Numbered from the stretch's first letter, positions 10,843-21,499 are shown. The stretch is DNA of 64,000 bases from Pseudo-nitzschia pungens (GCA_037355855.1 CM074761.1:6095346-6159345); one strand, 5' to 3'. The notes: generated from the letters alone by a model not told the origin. Numbers and translations are program-made.

Positions 10843-11229
10843 ACGACCGAAAAAAAACAACGGAGCAACGAAGACAATGGAGCAACGAAACAGGGGTGAG
10901 TAGTGTAATACGAATATCACCTGATCATTGCTCTCTCTACAAGTCGGTGTTTGTTGCAGTGCTGGATCGACTAACACTTCTTTTTTCCGTTCATTTTGTA
11001 CCAGTGGCAGTGATCGATTGCACCACCAGCAGCATTGACAATTTCAGCTGCAGCAGCAACGTCGGTCGACTGAAACATGAGCAGGAGGAACGACGGCCCA
11101 TTGTAGGAGCATTAGGATCAGAAGGAACGTCGATCGATTGAAACATATGACTCAATTAAAAAAAGAATTTCCTTATTGTCAATTTTTACGACTTGTTACG
11201 CTACTGAGTGAGTTATATCGTTAGTACCC
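10843..11229. other. Intergenic, remainder of minisatellite then unique sequence
   Basis: Begins with the target duplication and the rest of the GGAGCAACGAA minisatellite (to about 10893). The rest is unique sequence with no gene recognised. Confidence 0.5.
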
Positions 11230-12663
11230 TTACCACATCATTTGACCAGTAACAAAGGCTAACAAAAGGAGATTGTGGTAGAGGTGAGATACCTTGTTGA
11301 AGGGAGATGAAGAGCCATGCATATTGTATGTGTCAGTCCCTTTAGAAATCTTGAATTTGTGTCGCTGATTGAAGGCAGTTGCATTTTCAAACATATATCT
11401 CATGTCAGTTACTTGAGACACATCCCATTCATTGAGTGGCTGGTTGAAATGACTGGCATTACGAAACATAGAACTCATGCCAGCTACTTGAGAAACATCC
11501 CATTCATTGAGTGGCTGGTTGAAATGAGTAGCGCGCCAAAACATATAACTCATGACAGTTACTTGAGAAACATCCCATTCATTGAGTGGCTGATTGAAAT
11601 GACTGGCTTCATCAAACATAGAACTCGTGTCGGCTACTCGAGAAACATTCCATTCATTGAGTGGCTGGTTGAAAGGAGTAGCGCGCCAAAACATAGCACT
11701 CATGTCAGTTACTTGAGAAACATCCCATTCATTGAGTGGCTGATTGAAAGAAGAGGAGCCAGCAAACATCCAACTCATTGTGCGCACTTGAGAAACATCC
11801 CATTCATTGAGTGGCTGATTGAAATGAGTAGCGCGCCAAAACATTAAATACGTATTAGTCACTTGAGAAACATCCCATTCATTGAGTGGCTGGTTGAAAG
11901 AATATGTCTCGGTAAACATTCGATTCATGTCGGACACTTTAGAAACGTCCCATTCATTGAGTGGCTGGTTGAAATTGTGTATGCCATAAAACATGAAATG
12001 CATGTCAACCACTTGAGACACATCCCAACAGTTCAACGGCTCATTGAATTCTTTAGTCGAAAAGAATGCGAAAGCCATGTTTTTGACTTTGGTAACATTC
12101 CAGCAATTCAATGGAACACCAGCATGTGGACAATCCAATCTGTCACCAGCATAGTTGTACTCCGTAGCGCAGTTGTCAATCATGGAACGAAGCTCATCGT
12201 CTTCAATCACAGGACGTTCAGCAGAAAACATTCCACAATACACCTCACAATCCATTGTTCCAGGTGAAGTTCCATCAAGATTGCGCCCCAGCAGTGCATC
12301 CCAATCGGTCGTTCCACTTGATCCTGCAACTTCCTCTTTATCCTCAACAAGTTCCATTTCCAAAATACCAAGATCTGGAGCATCAATGGTGTCATTCTCA
12401 TTGGTAGTGTCTGCACCATGATCAATTGTATTTGCAAGGGGAGTGTTCTTCTTTCCCTGAAACACATCAGAACCATACGAAAGAAACATGCCCTTGTCAC
12501 TTTGGTGTTTCTTGGGAAAGAGTTTGTGGTCGCCAAGGTTGTCAGGACTCCACCATGGTTGGTTGGGAGGGAGTCGTGCTTGCATATCATCCCCTTGATC
12601 TCTAACTTTGCTTGCAGTGGTATATCCTGCAAGGGTCGTAATGGCAATGGTCTCAAAGAGCAT
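11230..12663 (-). CDS. BspA-like (DUF285) leucine-rich repeat protein
   Basis: A 477-residue protein started at the ATG at 12663, where a hydrophobic signal-like segment begins (MLFETIAITTLAGYTTASK); longer in-frame extensions lack support. Residues about 183-431 are ten 25-residue repeats of the form FNQPLNEWDVSQVTDMSAMF, followed by a degenerate eleventh. This is the BspA/DUF285 class of leucine-rich repeat, common on surface proteins and greatly expanded in diatoms and some other stramenopiles. The N-terminal third is acidic and unrelated to anything I recognise. The tail ends in a hydrophobic segment (LYHNLLLLAFVTGQ), which may be a membrane anchor. The repeats are 75 bp at DNA level and very similar, so copy number probably changes readily. 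Role inferred: extracellular binding or adhesion; no enzymatic residues are seen. Confidence 0.88.
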   Translation of the reverse strand: MLFETIAITTLAGYTTASKVRDQGDDMQARLPPNQPWWSPDNLGDHKLFPKKHQSDKGMFLSYGSDVFQGKKNTPLANTIDHGADTTNENDTIDAPDLGILEMELVEDKEEVAGSSGTTDWDALLGRNLDGTSPGTMDCEVYCGMFSAERPVIEDDELRSMIDNCATEYNYAGDRLDCPHAGVPLNCWNVTKVKNMAFAFFSTKEFNEPLNCWDVSQVVDMHFMFYGIHNFNQPLNEWDVSKVSDMNRMFTETYSFNQPLNEWDVSQVTNTYLMFWRATHFNQPLNEWDVSQVRTMSWMFAGSSSFNQPLNEWDVSQVTDMSAMFWRATPFNQPLNEWNVSRVADTSSMFDEASHFNQPLNEWDVSQVTVMSYMFWRATHFNQPLNEWDVSQVAGMSSMFRNASHFNQPLNEWDVSQVTDMRYMFENATAFNQRHKFKISKGTDTYNMHGSSSPFNKVSHLYHNLLLLAFVTGQMMW

Positions 12664-14728
12664 TTTGATTTTGTAGATTGAAGAATTTCTGCAATGTAAT
12701 TCAAAACCAACAACGAAGACAAAATATGTCAGATACGCCACTTGAAAAACCGCAAAAATTGATTTTTGGAAACAGTTTTCCGATGAAAGTACAAGTACCA
12801 TACATGCAAGTAGTAGTAAATTGTATCAAAAACAACGAAACCTGGATATGCGTCGACCACTGGTGTACTCGTCCGAATCATCAGCACAATTTGATGAAGC
12901 ATTCGTGTCATGAACTCATACCGTATATTATAATTTGCATTTGACGCACTATTGTATGTACAACAACTCCGCTCCAGAGGTTCCGTCCCTGAAATTCCAT
13001 TGACCATTCAATCATACCGGTACGGTAGTGCACAAAGTACGAGTACCATATGGACGGGCTTGCGTGTACCCACAAGATTACCTGGTACGCCCAGGTACGG
13101 TACTCAACGCAGCAAGTACCAGTACTCTGTCGCACAAGGTAGAACGGTATCGATTCGAACGAAGACTTACGCTTTGCTTTCTGGTGTTCGTTTCACGATG
13201 TGAAAATTAGGAGTAATGACAATTATGAAAGGTGTTCCTTCGTTCTCTCTCTTTTTTTTCCCGTCACGTGCAATCTGGTTGTTTTACGCGTAAATATGAG
13301 TGATTACGGCAACAGCAAAACAACCACCAGCAGCGATCGAGAAAAACCACTCTTGAGAGATCGGAGGGAAACTGCATCGGGATCCAAATATTGGTCGACA
13401 AAAACTTTTCACATACTACGGAATTCCTATCAGCTGTCCCCCGGTTTCCGTAGAAATTAGTAGTGGAGGATGTAGAACCAGGGGACAGCTGATAGGAACT
13501 TTGTAGTAGTCCGTTGATGCATTTCGTGACTTGCATGCGTTCGTTCACAAAAATTCAATCCGATGATTTGTTTTCAGTGACTGATATGCGCTCGATGACA
13601 GAAATTTCGATCCGTTTTCGATAGGATACCTTCTGATTACGGTAGAGTAAGTTGCCACAATTTTTCAGATTCGCGACAATCCGCACCGATCGATCGATTC
13701 GATCCGAAGGCGTCGACCGTTCCGAACCACGGCGGCGCGACCGCAGCCGCTAGAGGGGGGAGGAAGCGGGCGCGGCGGGGGAAGACGAAACGGATCGACT
13801 TCCCACGACCCATCCTCCACGCGCGAGGACTGTCCTGGTGCGGTGCGGTGCGGTGCACGCGCTTGCTTCCCATCGGACGAACGAACGAACGAAACGAAAA
13901 AACGAACGATCGAACAAACGCCGAGGGTGTTTGGTGTTCTCGGTGAGAAGTACCGTAATTACAGTAATTAAGTCATATTCGACCTCGAAGACGTTCTTCG
14001 TTTTGCCACACGAACGCGGAAGCCAAATGGCCGAATGGATCGTATCGCATCGCTTTTGGGACCGCAATCGGCCTCTGGCGGTTTGGGATCTTCCCGGGGG
14101 TTGCGCTTGAAATCATAGTATAGTATTGCATGCATAATATTTGTTATTATTTATTGTACTTGGTAGTAATAATACTTGGTAGTATGGTATCGATATCATT
14201 ATTTTTTTTGCCAACACGAACATGGGTCATACAGTACGAACTAATAATCACGACCGGTGAACACGAACCGATGCCACGAGCATTCGCACGAGCAACTCAA
14301 TCACCGTGCGGTGTGCGGAAAGAGAGGGCACACGAAGCGAGTCCTTCGTGTGCGCGTACGGTACGAGCAATCACCAACCGTACCGAAACCATGCCGGGAA
14401 CCTTACCGTTCAACTCAACCCACAAACGAGGAGTCGAATCTTGCCGGCACCGGGACCGGCATCGGGCACGATCGAGCAAGGTTGCGGTAGTGCGGCGCGG
14501 AACGCGGGAGGCGTGCCCGCCGATACCGGTTGTTTTGTTTGCAAGAGGATGACGAGGATTCTAGTCTCACCGAATTGTTGCGGATTGCGGATCGCGGATG
14601 GATTCCATCATCATTGTTCTTGTTGCGCTGCGCTGCGCCGGGCCGAGATGGTTCGTGCGTCCGACTTCCTTCCCCCCGTCTCGTTCCGCCCGCGAGCGAA
14701 TGCTTGGCGTTGCGCTCTCGGGCTCGGT
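12664..14728. other. Intergenic region
   Basis: No gene recognised. Contents: the BspA-like gene promoter side, an 18-bp inverted repeat at 13424-13498, a run of CGAACGAA-type units at about 13876-13925, and GC-rich sequence approaching the 3' end of the gamma-glutamyl hydrolase. Plus-strand open frames near 14130-14728 have no familiar features. Confidence 0.5.
13424..13498. repeat. Inverted repeat, 18-bp arms, 39-base loop
   Basis: TTCCTATCAGCTGTCCCC at 13424-13441 is exactly complementary to 13481-13498. It lies in intergenic DNA upstream of the BspA-like gene. Function unknown; it could be a small hairpin or a mobile-element remnant. Confidence 0.8.
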
Positions 14729-17017
14729 TCAGCGACGCTTGGTTCGGAGCAGGGAACGGTCGGCAGCAGTGGTGGATGCGACAGCGGCTGTGTCCCCAGA
14801 GCTGGTCCCCGAAATGCTTCGTGCATTGGCATTGTCGTTGGCATTGTCGTTGTTGGCATCAGTCCCGGTCGCAATCTCCGCCTCCCCCCCTGCAACACCG
14901 TTCCCACCCATCGCTGTGGAAGATGACAACGATGACAAGACCGACGATCCTAGGGTTGTTGCTGCTGTTGCTGTCGCTGTTGCTGCTATTGCTGCATCCT
15001 CCTCCTTTTCCTTTTCCTTCTCCCAGTGGCTCGCCGGGGGAATGAGGTACTTTTCCTGAAACTCCGTGGCCAAAACCCGCGGATAGGTAAAGACCAGGGG
15101 AAAGCGCGCCGGCTTGGTGTATTTGGGAGCGTTGGGATCGGACGACGGCGACGAAAGGTCGCGACCGCTGTCGTTGCGTTTGTCTCGGTTTCGGACCCGG
15201 AGCAGTTCCCTGGCTTTTTCCACCAGATACGTCGCCTGGTAGTGCCCCACCGCAATGCCCTCCGGCGAGTGGTCGATGGCCTCGTACGGAATGTTGGTGC
15301 CGGGGTAGAGTCCGTACTCGTGGGCGTTCTTTTCGGGGTGGTACTGGACGGCGTACACGAAATCGAAATCGTGCTCGCCATCGTGCTCGCCATCGTACCC
15401 GTCATCGTACCCGTCATCAAACTCGTCGTGGCGATTGCGATTGCGATTGCGATTCCGATTGCGGTTGCGACGGGAATCGTGCCTCGCGGGCTCGATCGAC
15501 GCCACAAAGGGTCGGCCCGCGCGATCGTAGCCGAGCGAGGTCACGGCAAAGCGCTCGGACAGACCCGGGGGAGCGCGGGCAAAGGTTTCGGGCGGGAGTC
15601 CCATCTCGTGGTTGTGGAGCGTCACGTTGCGCGTGGTAACCACGGTTCGGACCCAGTCCGGTCCAAAGATCCCCGTGTTTTTTGCGGTTTCGGTTTCGGT
15701 TTCGCTTTCGATTTTGTTGGTGGTTGGTTTGTTGGTCGGAGTGGGGGAACGAACGTCGTACAATGGCCAGCTGACGTTGGTGGCATCGAATCCGTTTTGG
15801 AGGATGGTGGGATCGTATCCGAGGCGAATGCAGTCCTCTCTGTTGTTGTAGTGACGTTGCCGGTGGTGGTGGAAGTTGCTTTTTCTATTGTTACTGTTTT
15901 TGTCGGTTTTGGCGCTTGTCTCATGGGAATGGAAATCGGAATCCGAATCCGAATCGGACTCCGAATCCGAATGCGAGCGCTGGTACGCGTAGTCATAGGA
16001 CTCCACATCCACATCGACATCCACATCGACATCCACATCGACATCCACAACCACATCGACATCCACATCCGCATCGACATCCGCATCGACATCCGCATCG
16101 ACATCCACATCATCGCATGCCGCCAAGCGCACAATGAACTCGAATCCGGCGCAGGTTCCCCACAACGGAATGGGGTCGATATTATTGTTGTTGTTATCGA
16201 TGTTGTTGTTATTGTTATTGTTGTCGATATTATTGTTGTTGTTGTTGTTGTTGTGTTTGTGTTTGTGTTTGTTTTCCCCGGTTCTGTTTCTGTTTCTGTT
16301 TGTCGTTCGCGCGGGAGCCGGAGCCGGAGCCGAAGCTTCCTTCAGCAACCTCCACACGGAAATGGCCGCCGGACCCGGCACCGAAGCGGCTCCCCCCGGA
16401 AACAAGACCCCGTCCACCTGTTCCAGGAGTTCTTCCACCAGCTCTCGGGACGCGTCAAAGGGAATCGGGATGCTCCGGGCCCCCCCGTCCTCGAGCCACC
16501 GGACGTACGACGCCGCAATGTACGAGTTGTAGTTTTGCGCGTTCGCGTGAGCGTGAGCGTGAGCGTTCGAGTGCGCGTTCGGGTGCAACGAGTCGGTCTC
16601 GGAATCGTCCCTGCCGGAATTGGAATTGGAATTGGAATTGGAACCGGAATGATTCGAATCATCCGAATTCTTCAAGGGATGCGACAGGATTCCAAACACG
16701 AGCGGCCTCGACGGGAGAAGCGGTGGCTGTTGCTGCCGAAGGAAAAGCCGTTGTGGTTGTTGTTGTTGTTGTGGTTGCGGTTGCTGTTGTTGTTGCTGCG
16801 GTTGTTGTTGCGGTTGTTTTTGTTGTCCGGGTGATCGTAGTGGTTGTGATTGTTGTGGGTTGACGTCGTCGCCACCGCCGTCGTGGCTGTCGTCTTTGCT
16901 TGCATCCTGTTGCTGTTGCTGATGCTGTTGCTGATGCAACTCGGTGGAAGAAGTACCCGTCGTTATGGCTGCCGACAAGAGAAGCAAACAGCAGAACGAG
17001 AGTCGGAAACGAAGCAT
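14729..17017 (-). CDS. Gamma-glutamyl hydrolase (peptidase C26) with low-complexity insertions
   Basis: A 762-residue protein started at the ATG at 17017, which begins a signal peptide (MLRFRLSFCCLLLLSAAITT). The family removes glutamates from folyl polyglutamates, usually in a vacuole or lysosome or outside the cell. Core blocks are present in order: RPLVFGILSHP, YVRWLEDGGARSIPI, VDGVLFPGGA, the nucleophile block GTCAGFE with Cys289, HNHEMGLPPETF, and VQYHPEKNAHEYG with catalytic His560. Family members are normally 300-400 residues. The excess here consists of Gln-rich, Asn-rich, Asp-Val and Arg-Asn tracts inserted between core blocks, plus a long low-complexity tail. The core is in one open frame and the key residues are kept, so the enzyme is probably functional. 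Some tracts may in fact be small in-frame introns. Confidence 0.88.
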   Translation of the reverse strand: MLRFRLSFCCLLLLSAAITTGTSSTELHQQQHQQQQQDASKDDSHDGGGDDVNPQQSQPLRSPGQQKQPQQQPQQQQQQPQPQQQQQPQRLFLRQQQPPLLPSRPLVFGILSHPLKNSDDSNHSGSNSNSNSNSGRDDSETDSLHPNAHSNAHAHAHANAQNYNSYIAASYVRWLEDGGARSIPIPFDASRELVEELLEQVDGVLFPGGAASVPGPAAISVWRLLKEASAPAPAPARTTNRNRNRTGENKHKHKHNNNNNNNNIDNNNNNNNIDNNNNNIDPIPLWGTCAGFEFIVRLAACDDVDVDADVDADVDADVDVDVVVDVDVDVDVDVDVDVESYDYAYQRSHSDSESDSDSDSDFHSHETSAKTDKNSNNRKSNFHHHRQRHYNNREDCIRLGYDPTILQNGFDATNVSWPLYDVRSPTPTNKPTTNKIESETETETAKNTGIFGPDWVRTVVTTRNVTLHNHEMGLPPETFARAPPGLSERFAVTSLGYDRAGRPFVASIEPARHDSRRNRNRNRNRNRNRHDEFDDGYDDGYDGEHDGEHDFDFVYAVQYHPEKNAHEYGLYPGTNIPYEAIDHSPEGIAVGHYQATYLVEKARELLRVRNRDKRNDSGRDLSSPSSDPNAPKYTKPARFPLVFTYPRVLATEFQEKYLIPPASHWEKEKEKEEDAAIAATATATAATTLGSSVLSSLSSSTAMGGNGVAGGEAEIATGTDANNDNANDNANARSISGTSSGDTAAVASTTAADRSLLRTKRR

Positions 17018-17355
17018 CGTTTGTCGATTCCGAAGTTCGTGATTGTAGCTAAGCGGAGTTGTACGATTCCGTAAGACGTACGGTATGGTTTGTTCTCCCG
17101 AGAGAAAATAATAATAATAATAATACGAAGAGAATATTATTATTATTATTATTTGGAGGAGAGGAGGAGTTTGTTGATTGAAATTGTGTACTCGTACGAG
17201 TAAGCTTAAAAGGTTACCGTCACTTACGGTAAAGTACCGTGCTGTTACCGTACGAAGTACTGTAATCCACGAGGAGGACCGTTTTCCCTTGCAACCATTC
17301 GTGCGAGGTTTCAAAGTAAAACCGTAAGGTACCGGTAAGGTTAAAACTTACTTTT
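17018..17355. other. Upstream region of the hydrolase gene with AAT/ATT hairpin
   Basis: Contains AATAATAATAATAATAAT at about 17109-17126 and the complementary ATTATTATTATTATTATT at about 17136-17153, able to fold back on each other. The rest is rich in GTAAGGTTA/TACCGTA words frequent throughout the window. No gene seen. Confidence 0.6.
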
Positions 17356-17720
17356 GTAATCCGAAGTTTTCTCGGATGAGCACGTGCACTCGCGGATGGG
17401 CACGTGCACTCGCACCTAAGTAATAATTTTAAATAATTTGAAAAAGCGCGCAATGGAAAAAATGAGTGTCATTTCTTTAGTAATGGACTTATTTCTTTGG
17501 TAATGGATCGCATTTCTTTGGTAATGAGATTGCATTTCTTTGGCAATGAATTGCATTACTTCGGAATTGCTTCGAATTGATCCTCCCAGAACGCACAAGG
17601 GCACTCACCGGAAAGGGACAAAGCATATGCCAAAATAAGGCTGAGAATGGTCAAATGGACCCATTTCTTGCCAGAGAGCACACCATGGTGAATATTAAGG
17701 CTGTAGATGCCAAAATTCCT
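17356..17720 (+). repeat. U left-end repeat (repeat B), copy 1
   Basis: Shares long near-identical blocks with 37380-37706 (reversed) and with 62070-62260. It starts with the CACGTG-containing terminal units, then copies of AATGGNNTNCATTTCTTTGG, then a block around CCTCCCAGAACGCACAAG. In all three copies the last block keeps an open frame of about 45 codons (here 17577-17713; key words LPERTRALTGKGQS and FLAREHTMVNI). Confidence 0.82.
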
Positions 17721-17785
17721 GCAAAAATGATGGTGTGTTGTAGAACAGAAAACAGAGCTTGGAGAACGGGTAGAACGGGTAGAAT

Positions 17786-18146
17786 TGCGCTCGTAGCGAA
17801 CCCCAAGAAATGGACATGTAGATCAGGTAGAAAATGCGCTTGTAGTAGAAAGTGCAACCTCGTGCTGGGCTGCTGTTTGTCCTCGGCTTCGCCTCGTACA
17901 AACAGCAGCCCAGCACTCGGTTGTCGTAGGGAATTTGCGCTCGTAGCGAACCCCAAGAAATGGACATGTAGATCAGGTAGAAAATGCGCTTGTAGTAGAA
18001 AGTGCAACCTCGTGCTGGGCTGCTGTTTGTCCTCGGCTTCGCCTCGTACAAACAGCAGCCCAGCACTCGGTTGTCGTAGGGAATTTGCGCTCGTAGCGAA
18101 CCCCAAGAAAATGGACATGTAGATCAGGTAGAAATGCGCTCGTAGA
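17786..18146 (+). repeat. 150-bp tandem repeat with two CTCGG-apex hairpins
   Basis: Two full 150-bp units and part of a third (each beginning near GCGCTCGTAGCGAACCCC, about 17787, 17937 and 18087). Each full unit contains a perfect hairpin: arms 17862-17880/17898-17916 and 18012-18030/18048-18066, loop CCTCGGCTTCGCCTCGT. The tandem lies just beyond the stop codon of the recombinase gene. Confidence 0.9.
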
Positions 18147-21100
18147 TTAATATCGTGAAAAACGATCATCTTCTCTTCTTCTGTAGGGATTACGAGGACG
18201 CGCTTCAGGGCCAGGTCGAAAAGGATGGTGGTGATCAGGCTCAAAAGAGACACGCCTGCTGTGTTCCCTTTCCATGGGAGAGAGCCTGTGGTGTTCCTCA
18301 TAGGTGTGATAGTGATTATCCCCAAAAGAGACACGGTGAGGGCGTTCTTGCTGACGAGAGCGTTCTCGTGGAGCACAAACTCCATACGATGAAGAGGACC
18401 ACCGAGCTGCTCCCCTTTCACCAAGAGTGGGGGGGTCCTGAGGGCGTTCCTGAGGGTGTTCCTGAGGGCGTTCTTGTGGAGCATAGAAAGACCGACGAGC
18501 TCGAGGAGGAGGATAGTACTCCTCGTCCTGGTGGTGGTACTCAGCAGTGTGTCGTGGTGTATCATAGTAAGACAAGCGACGCGGGTAGTAATTCTCGTAG
18601 TATGATGATTGCTCATCGCGCTCATGATAGTGTCGGTCGGGAGGATAGGGCATCCGACGCTGATCTTCAAAAGAGAGAGATCGAGGGCAGTAGCGGCCGC
18701 GCCGATCCTCATACCGATCCTCATGCTGGTGTTGCCAGGATTCCTCGTATCGTTGCTGATTGCGTTCTTGCTGATTCTTGTTAGTAAGCTCAATAAATGG
18801 AGGGGGGGCAGGAGACGATCCTTCTTGCGATTCGGAAAGAGTAATATTGGATGGGATATCACGACTAGTAGCCTTGATTGCTGGTGGTACCTCAAATCTC
18901 TGCGTCATCAAACCCAGATCTCCAGCCGCTTGTTGAGAAGAACATGAATTCTGGTCGTCCTTGGAGCCATCATTGAACGAACCTAGTGTGTGGATTGTTC
19001 CCAGAGGGGAATCACTGTAGGGATCTGAAGAATCATTCAAAAATTGATTGCAAGCAGCTTGATCATCTGCATGAGAGAGAAGGCTCTTACTCAAATCTTC
19101 AGTCGTAGTAGAGTTCAATGATGCTGGAGAGGGGGGCTTCTTCAACTCAGCTCGGATTTTTGACGGTGAGCCGTGTTTCACCAGAATCGCCTTATCGAAA
19201 GCTTCTTGATTAGGTTCCATGTAATTCATCGTCGTAGAGATATGTGAATGACCACCAATAGTTTTCAGCACAGCTGCAGTTACACCACCATTTACAGCCT
19301 TAGAGATAGCGCCGTGTCGCTTTCCATGAGCAGTACACTTCTCTGCGTTAGTGTAGCCGCTCCACTTAGCAATAAGCTTCATTTTCTGATTCACACTGTG
19401 CTTGCCAATCACCTTGCTCGCAAACGCACTCAGTCTCCATGTTTTTCCTTGCTTTTGCCACTCCTGCAAAAACAGAAAGATCGATTAAAAAAAATGTGAG
19501 TAAAATCGTTGTACAGAGGAGAACAAAAAGGGGAAAACTTACTTCAATCTGTGCCTTTGATGCAGGCCTCCGGAAGATGCGATTAGCACCTTCACAGTCG
19601 TCGGGGACCCAAGAAAGGAGTTTCAGTGTAGTTTGGTAGCAGGACATGGGATGGCGATTGAACGGACAGGGGAGAATCTTCTTCTTGTTATTACCATCCT
19701 CACGCGTTGGATTCCGAAGTGAGAGTGTATTTTGTTTCTGCCCAGTATAATTGTCCTTCAACCGAAAGTAAGGGATATCTTTGAACGCGCCTTTCTCAAT
19801 TTTACCAAGTTCGAAGTCTTCTTTTACGAGCTGTGTGGGTTCTTTGCAGCCACGAAGAGCGCATTCAAACAGGAGATTCTCCAGGGCACACCAGACAAAG
19901 TGTTCATCATTGCCAAAAGGATCAAGCGGGTTGTCCGGATCTTTGATGGCCTTCCACCTCTTCTCGAACCACTTCGGATCAAAACAGGCCTTGTTGGGGA
20001 GGGTACCATACAGACTCCTGTGTTCCAACACAATTTCGCAGTTCCTCTTCCAATATGCTTGGAGTTCGCCTTGAGCGTTGAAGTCCTTCTTAAACGAATA
20101 AGTAATACCATTTTTACTGAAGACAGCGAAAAGGCGTTTGTACATGGTTTCGAGAGTCGACACTTCAAACTGGGCTTCAGCCCAGAGCTTGGGGTCTTTG
20201 GATAGATCAATGCCTCGATATTCTTTCTTGTAGAGTGTCAACGCGTGAACAATCAAACATTTGTTCAAGACCGACTTCTTCAGTGGACTGATAGGAGCGC
20301 GACATTCAACATAGAGACGCCGAGTCTTGAGAGCAGGACACTCTGGATCAGGAATGATATCAGCAAGCGATCCCAACTGTGGATGCTTTTCCAATGCTTG
20401 GAAGAACTCAAACTCGTCTACCAACTTTGCCTTCTCGTAAGCCTTGGTATTGAAGTGAAGACCTGTAATCTCCTCAGTGTTTGTACCAAATGCAACTGGA
20501 TTCTCAGCAATACCCTTCAGAATTGCCGCCAGGGAGAACACTCCATCCACTACACCACCACCATTCGCGGTGACTTCTGGCAGCTGAAGCTCTTCAACAT
20601 CGATACCGACTGCTGCATCTTCAATAAGAGTGGGGGGGGCGTCGTTCGAAGATGGTGTCGTCGTACTTCCCGCGGGCTCAGTAGGAGGAGGAGATAGTGT
20701 CGTCCAATCAGTAGTATTCTGGCGGTGGCATTTCTGTCCCTTTCCAATGGTGATAGGAGGAGAGGTAGCAGGGGGAGGAGCCTTCTTCTTCTTGGTGTAG
20801 GGGTTCTTCCGTATTGGATTGTTCGATGCTGCTGTAGATTGTTGTCTTCTTGTTGATGCTGTAGACACAGAACGACTCCTCGGAGCTGGAGCTGCAGTAG
20901 ACCGAGTTTGCCGACCGGTAGTGATGCCATTGCTGCGAGTAGTCCTCACCATGGTGAATGCTGTAAAAAAATGGTCAGCAGTGAAAAGTGTTGTCGTCGT
21001 GAGTAATCGAGAACCAAAAACGCCACCAGCGCGTCAAAGAAAAGGAGCAAAAAGCACTCCCTCCTCGTACTGGCTGCTGTTTGTTCTCGGCTAGCGCCTC

Positions 21101-21163
21101 GTACAAACAGCAGCCAGTACTCGGATATCGTTGAAACTTACCAGTGAAGAGAGCTGATCCCAT
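18147..21163 (-). CDS. Tyrosine recombinase/integrase (Crypton-like), three exons
   Basis: Read as three exons on the minus strand: 21163-21142, 20960-19543 and 19463-18147, joined by introns 20961-21141 (GTAAGT...ACAG) and 19464-19542 (GTAAGT...TTTTTGCAG). The joined frame gives 918 residues beginning MGSALFTAFTMVRTTRSNG. The first 150 residues are basic and Ser/Ala/Thr-rich. The catalytic half has box-I Arg377 (ECALRGCKEPTQL), the HGKRH box (H526, R529), GGHSHIS (H552) and the nucleophile Tyr561 (TTMNYMEPN), so the full tyrosine-recombinase set is present. After about residue 600 comes a long Arg/Tyr/His/Pro-rich tail of unknown role. It should cut and rejoin DNA through a 3'-phosphotyrosine intermediate in the nucleus. 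The small first exon could instead be untranslated, with the start at 20952. Confidence 0.82.
21067..21120. repeat. Palindrome P3 inside recombinase intron 1
   Basis: Arms GTACTGGCTGCTGTTTGT (21067-21084) and its exact complement (21103-21120) around loop TCTCGGCTAGCGCCTCGT. The stem resembles P1/P2 but differs at paired positions in both arms. It lies in intron 1, so it would be a strong hairpin in the pre-mRNA as well as in DNA. Confidence 0.92.
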
Positions 21164-21499
21164 GGTCAAAAGCAAAAAAGCGATTGTCGTCAGTCACTGG
21201 AATTAACTGACGAGTAGTCGAAAACACTTCCACAGCGCTCCCTGAGCACACAAAACACACCAGATGATACTCTTGCACTTACAGACTAGTATATAAACTT
21301 GGATACAGTTGAAATAGGATGGAAAGAGTCGAAAAGCAGAATCCCATGGTCCGACGCGTTTTGTAAATCAAATTTTTTGAAATAATGATTTGGTCGATAA
21401 TCCAAGCAAATCCAAGCAAGAAGCAAGAAGCACCGTGTACACTCGTTGAAACTTAAAAATACAGTACATATCATACAGAGCCGTACGTACACAACTTTC

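Noticed and set aside
15026..16834. 602-codon plus-strand open frame opposite the gamma-glutamyl hydrolase
   Set aside because: It is the antisense shadow of simple-sequence coding repeats; its product is low-complexity Arg/Val/Ile sequence with no family match.
19464..19542. Hydrophobic segment VSFPLFVLLCTTILL in the recombinase, at first read as a membrane helix
   Set aside because: It is exactly the 79-base GT-AG intron; removing it restores the recombinase domain.
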